Made by a program: the position numbers and the translations under genes
Shown: one piece after another, positions 9,501 to 15,500 of the stretch
How the letters are laid out: each line of letters opens with the position of its first letter
How positions within the stretch are numbered: the stretch's first letter is position 1
The notes under the pieces: model-generated
Seen by the model: the letters and a program-made list of their open reading frames with translations, nothing else
What the model was told of the DNA's origin: nothing
The model's database searches: none
Source: Priapulus caudatus
Taxonomy: Eukaryota; Priapulida; Priapulimorpha; Priapulimorphida; Priapulidae
Assembly (NCBI RefSeq): GCF_000485595.1
Contig: NW_014577124.1
Location: 13,627 to 36,847, forward strand
Length of the DNA: 23,221 nt
Reading direction: 5' to 3'

Positions 9501-12500
9501 AGCATTGGAAAGAACCATTAGAACCTGTAAGTATCCGTGAGCATCTGCGAGCATTCGAGAGCATTCTTAACCACCTGAGCTTCCGTCAGAATCCGTAAGC
9601 AACTGAAAGCACCTGTGAGCATCTGTGCGCATCTTAGCATCTGTGTGAATCCATGAGCATCCGTAAGCACCCGAGCATCCCAAAGCATCCGTGAGCATCC
9701 CTAAGCATCTGACCATTCCTAAGCATCGGTAAACATCTGAGCATCCCTAAGAATCCGCAAGAATCCGTCAGCGATGGAGTCGTCCAGCAGCTGCGGCCTC
9801 GGCGGCTGCCGGCCTCGCTGCCTGCAGCCGCTGCGCAGCGTCAAGGTGTTCATGGTGCTGCTGACGCTGACCTTCATCGGTGCCGACGGCATCTCGGGCT
9901 ACCTCGTCGGCTGCATCACGACGATCGAGCGGCGCTTCGAGTTCCCGAGCAAGCAATCGGGCCTGCTCATGACGATGAACACGCTCACGTTCGTCGTCTC
10001 GATCATCTTCACAAGCCACGTTGGCAAGGCGCACAAGCCGCTCGCGATCGCCGTCGGATGCGTCGTCAGCGCCGTCGGCATCCTCGTCGCCATGGCGCCG
10101 CACTTCGTCTTCGGCTCCGGCGTCGACGACGCCGCTGCGACGGTCCCCGTGGCAGCGAAAGACGGCGACGGCCACTCAACGTGCTTCGGCGGCAACGGCA
10201 CAGATGCGGGCGACTGCGGCGACGACGACAACGCCAACGAGATCGCGTACGCGATGATGTGCGTTGGCGAGGCGATACGCGGCGTCGGCAGCTCAATCTT
10301 CTTCACGCTTGGCTTCGCTTACGTCGACGACAACGTCGACCGTTCCTACGCTCCCATCTACCTCGGTGAGTACATTAATGATAACACTGGCTCTATATAC
10401 CTCGGTAAGTACATTAATGATAACACTGGCATCTATATACCTCGGTGAGTACCGTAATGATAACACTGGCTCTATATACACTCGGTGAGTACGTTAATGA
10501 TAACACTGGCTCTATATACCTCGGTGAGTACGTTAATGATAACACTGGCTCTATATACCTCGGTGAGTACGTTAATGATAACACTGGCTCTATATACCTT
10601 GGTGAGTACGTTAATGATAACACTGGCTCTTCCCATCCTATGTATACCTCGGTGAGTACGCTGATGGTAATACTGTCCCTTGTTACCTTTCTATATACCT
10701 CAGTGAGTATGGTGATGGTAACACTGGTCCTTCTCAGCTCTCTATATACCTCAGTGAGTATGGTGATGGTAACATTGGCCCTTCCCATCCCCTATATACC
10801 TCAATTAGTTGTCTATGGCGAAAATGTATCGCAAGCATTCTCTATATATAGATAGGAAACACTGTGGATTTCTGCACTTACTTTGCTTGTTTTTAATTAC
10901 GGATGAATACACAGCAATTTTTGCATGTATGTACTAGCGTATCAACATACACGCACATTTGTTTGAAGTGCATTCCTTACAGCTGCTCCCACAGGGCTTT
11001 CCTTCAATACCACAGGTATCTTGTCTGCGATGAGAACTCTCGGATTTGCTTTTGGTCTACTCCTCAGCTCGATCTGTTTAGGCATCTACATCGACCCCGG
11101 CCAACGTAAGTGTATAGATACACTGCTTCAGCACATGTTGGCTAATAGCATCGATATCATTCATATGGGAATAGCTCATGCCGGTATTAATATCATTATC
11201 ACCATCGTCATCATCATCATCAACATCATTATCATCATAATCAACAGCAACAGCATTACTGTTGCAATGTAGTTGTACAAGTAAAAGTACAAGTACCTTG
11301 TAGGATATGGTATACAAGACCAGGTGTAGTGTATGGTATACCAACCAGACTGCGAGGTTGGAACTAAACCATGAGCAGTGGTTATCACAGTGTAGAACCA
11401 GCACTTGCTACGTTGTTTGCAGAAATGGGACTAACTCCATCCGACTCTCAGTGGCTCGGAGCTTGGTGGCTGGGCGGGGTGATACTAGCAGGCATTCTAT
11501 TGGTCATTACTCTCCCCATCGCCATGTTTCCGGACAAAATCCCGCGGGAGTCTTCTGAGGCAGGTGACAAGGAGCAGGAGGCTGAACCGGTCGAGAAGAA
11601 ATCGGAAAGTGCAAACATCATCGACATGATCAAGACGCAGCCAAGCGGTGCGTTACCATCACAGAGCTCAAGGATCAGCATATGCTGTGACAACTCGAAC
11701 TACAACCCTACACACACACCCACACACGCGCACACACATGCACGCACAAGCACACGCGTGCACACACTCACGCACATGCACGCACACACACGCACACACA
11801 TATATGTATATATAAATATATATGGGTAAATGAGGGGACATGATTTATGAAGTCATAACATACCATAGACGTGTAAGAAAAAATGTCCACATCACCTTAC
11901 TGGTTATTCGAATCCAGACGACTAAATTAATAATGCTTGTCAAATATTAACATGCTATGCTCACGGGAGTCAAAATCCGTACACAGCCTTCTCTACTAAA
12001 CTAGCCGTATTACTGAGTGAAACCTACTCAGTTACAAACTAAAGCAAAATGGGTCTAAAAATATTTAAGTGAATCAGAGAGGGAAAAACCGCTATTGTAA
12101 TTATTGCTGAAACCTTCGTTTGTATGCACATTTACAGCACTGGGCAAGACAATCTGGCACCTGCTGACAAACGCCAGCTATATGTGCATCGTTCTCGGAT
12201 TCACATTCAAGATGTACATAATCATCGCCTACTTCGTATTCGTCCCCAAGTACCTAGAAGCTCAATTCCACCTGACAGCTTCATCCGCCAATGCATACTC
12301 AGGTAATTCTTCATCAATTTTCTGCCACTTGGCATCTATAACGACGATGAGATGACACTCCATAAATGAGGAAGGTTCAAAGTTGTCCACAGAGACAATT
12401 AGATGAGCAGCGATAGAATAGACACAATAACATCAAACAAGTGAGCGTAGACGAACAACCATGACGACGAACAACAATGATGGTGAACAACAACAATGAC

Positions 12501-15500
12501 AAACAACAATGATGACGAACAACGACGAAGAACAACGACGTCGACAAACAACAACAACGATGGCGAACAACGAAGATGAACAACAATGACGACGAACAAC
12601 ACCGATGGCGAACAACAACGACGAACGACAATGACGACAAACAACAACAACAACGAACAACAACGACGGTGATCGCAGTGTGTGCGTTCATCACTCGCGA
12701 CTCCTCGTTGCTTAGACTCATACAAATAATACACTAGTTAGACAGTAGTGTCACTACATATTTCGTTGCTTGGACCACAGGTGTCGCGTCGTTGCTGACC
12801 TGTGTGGGCTTTGTCGGCGCAGGCTACCTCGTACACAGGCTGCGGCTGGCTAACCGAGGCTATAGCCTCACCGTAATCATCTGTCTAGTCTACTACGCAG
12901 CCTCCTTCCTCGCACTCATGTTCATCGACTGCACGCAGCGGCCCTTCGCCGGCACCACCGACGCAGACGGAATGTGAGCCCCGGTTAATTATTATAATTA
13001 TTAGTTATAATGCTCGTCGCACTACTACTGTGATTGTGGACATGTGTATAGAAGCCCATATTGACAATGCAATTTCATTCTGTGGCTATTTTCATACTGA
13101 ACAGACGTGTGGAAGTTCAAAACGCTAACTCAGGTTTGTTCTAAATACATGATCAGGAGTGAATAAGAACAACAAACTGTTTTTATTTGCTTCTGATATG
13201 ATTATACTCCTGTTAAACACACCCAATTTTAAAATGGTGTGGTATTGTATGTGACTGGAAACATAGTTTAACCTCATTTGCCTAAACAGCACTTCATTTT
13301 GGTTGTAAACGGCATTTTAATGTGCTTATGATTAATGATGCAACAACCAACCTGGGGTGTAGCGTGTTACGAAGATTGGTGAGAACAGGACTGCACTCAC
13401 ATAATAACCTACTTTTTCGATTGTGCCATTGTTGCAAGGTATAACGTGAGCCTGGCATGCAACTCAAATTGCACATGCGACAAAACAGAATTCCGCCCTG
13501 TATGTGGAATGGATGGGACAACCTACTTTTCCGGTTGTTATGCTGGATGTACAGAAGAGGTATGACAGTCATGCCCGTCTACAATTATTCACCTTTTATA
13601 CTATTAGATGGGAATCAGAATAATCATGATATATAATTCAGCAGTGCACTTCTTCCCTAATGACACCTAACTGTTAAAACTATGCCTGTGGCAATCAGAT
13701 TCAAGATTTCAGCAGTGGGCTAATGGCCGCTGCGCACATATTATACTCACCAAATACTCCATTTCACCAAGCTATAAAAATATTGAAAATGTTGCAGGTC
13801 TGATGGTGATACTGACACGATGCAGCAATTATGTTTAATTTTGAAATCATAACGCTATGGCTCCTGTAACTGCTATCATTTTTAACAAATATTTCTTACT
13901 GTACATTGAACATTTACGGACATCGTAATTTCGTAAATGTCAAAGCGTGAGCTTACTTTACAGGACCTTACTGGATGCGTGTGCATAGAGGGAGGTGAGG
14001 CTGTCAACGGATCCTGTACCGAGTCATGCAATGCTAGCTTCATTGCTTATATGGTCCTATTCATCGGCAGCGCTATTCTGTCTACACCCTCAGAAGTGTG
14101 TGCTATCACACTTGTCATTCGGTAAGCTATACCTAAGGACTGGATAAGATTTTTAGAGCGCTTATAGCTACCCAGCTAAACATCGCTTGCTCTAGACACA
14201 TGAATACATGCTACATTTGTAGATGTCGTACATGCTTCTACAATACGGCATGGTACCTCCTGGCGCAGACGCACAATATGTATTTTTTAATGCCTGCTGT
14301 TGGGGGCACTATGCTCTCATAGTGTTGCTGAGGGAAGGAATAGTGCCCGAGCGGTAGCGAGGGCACTATTCCTTCCCAAAGCAACACTATGAGAGCATAG
14401 TGCCCCCAACAGCAGGCATTAATGTTTTTAGTGCATCACATGACTATGCAATCTACTTTTCATGCGTATATACCTTCGTTGTACTCCCTAATTTGCCGGT
14501 GCATTCGATGTAACAAAACACTCGACACAAACACAATCGCCATTAATTCCAAAATCTTGCGTGGCGCCCAGACGCAGGAGATTCGTGACGTAAACACAAT
14601 GCGTTATAATAACAATGCGTCGCGCAACCGATAGTGCCCGCTAAGGCGGGCACTATCTCTTCATAATGCCTGCTGCGTTATCCAATGAGATTGCAGCGAT
14701 TCATCACGTCATGCACTAAGTATCAATTATTCGCCGAAGGCGAGGTGAATCTTGTTGAATAATCCCCTCGATTTCATCTCAGGGATTATTCAACAAGATT
14801 CACCTCGCCTTCGGCTAATAATTGTTTGCCGACTGATTACCTTTTTCAAAGAAAATTTATTTTAAATTAATTAATTTTTTTTTTTTTAAGACAATTTATT
14901 CTAAATAAATAAATTATTTAGTTTTTTTTTTTTTTTAAATATATATATATAATTAATAATTAATTAATTTAAAATAAATTTTCTTTGAAAAAAAAAAATG
15001 TTGGCGCGACAAAATTTACCGTAACATTTACAAATCTAGCCGCCATTTTTGGCGCCACTACAATGTAAACCCTAGAGGTGATTATTAAAAAATAATCACC
15101 TAGGTCTCGACCAATCAGCGCGCAGGATTTCCTATAATCACTCGGGCGATGATACTAAATATTAATAACAGCATTTACAATAATGAAACACTGCCGTGCT
15201 TAATTTTGCAGATTGGTTGATGCAAAGGTAAAGCCTATTGCATTGGCCATCTCATCACTTACCACATCACTGCTAAGTAAGTAACTCTACTAAGTCGGCG
15301 TGAATAATAAAATCATATCCAAATATCGACAACTACTATGAAAAGTAAGACCAAGTCCACCTCCAGAATGTACACAACACTAGCATGGCATCCAACCCTG
15401 CCAGTGTCCTGGATCTTTCTTTTATCTTGCTTGCTGCCAACTTCTTTCTCACTTTTGCAAATTCTTTGCCTTCAACATTTGCATGTCTCTGCCATCAGCA

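Noticed and set aside
9768-10369. Antisense and alternate-frame open frames across SLCO exon 1
   Set aside because: Shadows of a GC-rich coding exon; their Arg- and Asp-rich content reflects codon complement, and only the frame from 9774 shows OATP features.
10362-10770. Regular repeats considered as a CRISPR array
   Set aside because: The units are contiguous without unique spacers, and this is an animal gene with the unit derived from the exon-intron junction.
11902-11920. GGTTATTCGAATCC, similar to a tRNA T-loop
   Set aside because: The loop has extra bases, and no acceptor stem or anticodon arm could be paired around it.
12377-12734. Minus-strand frames rich in Val, Cys and Ser
   Set aside because: They are translations of the GAACAACAA microsatellite in SLCO intron 4.
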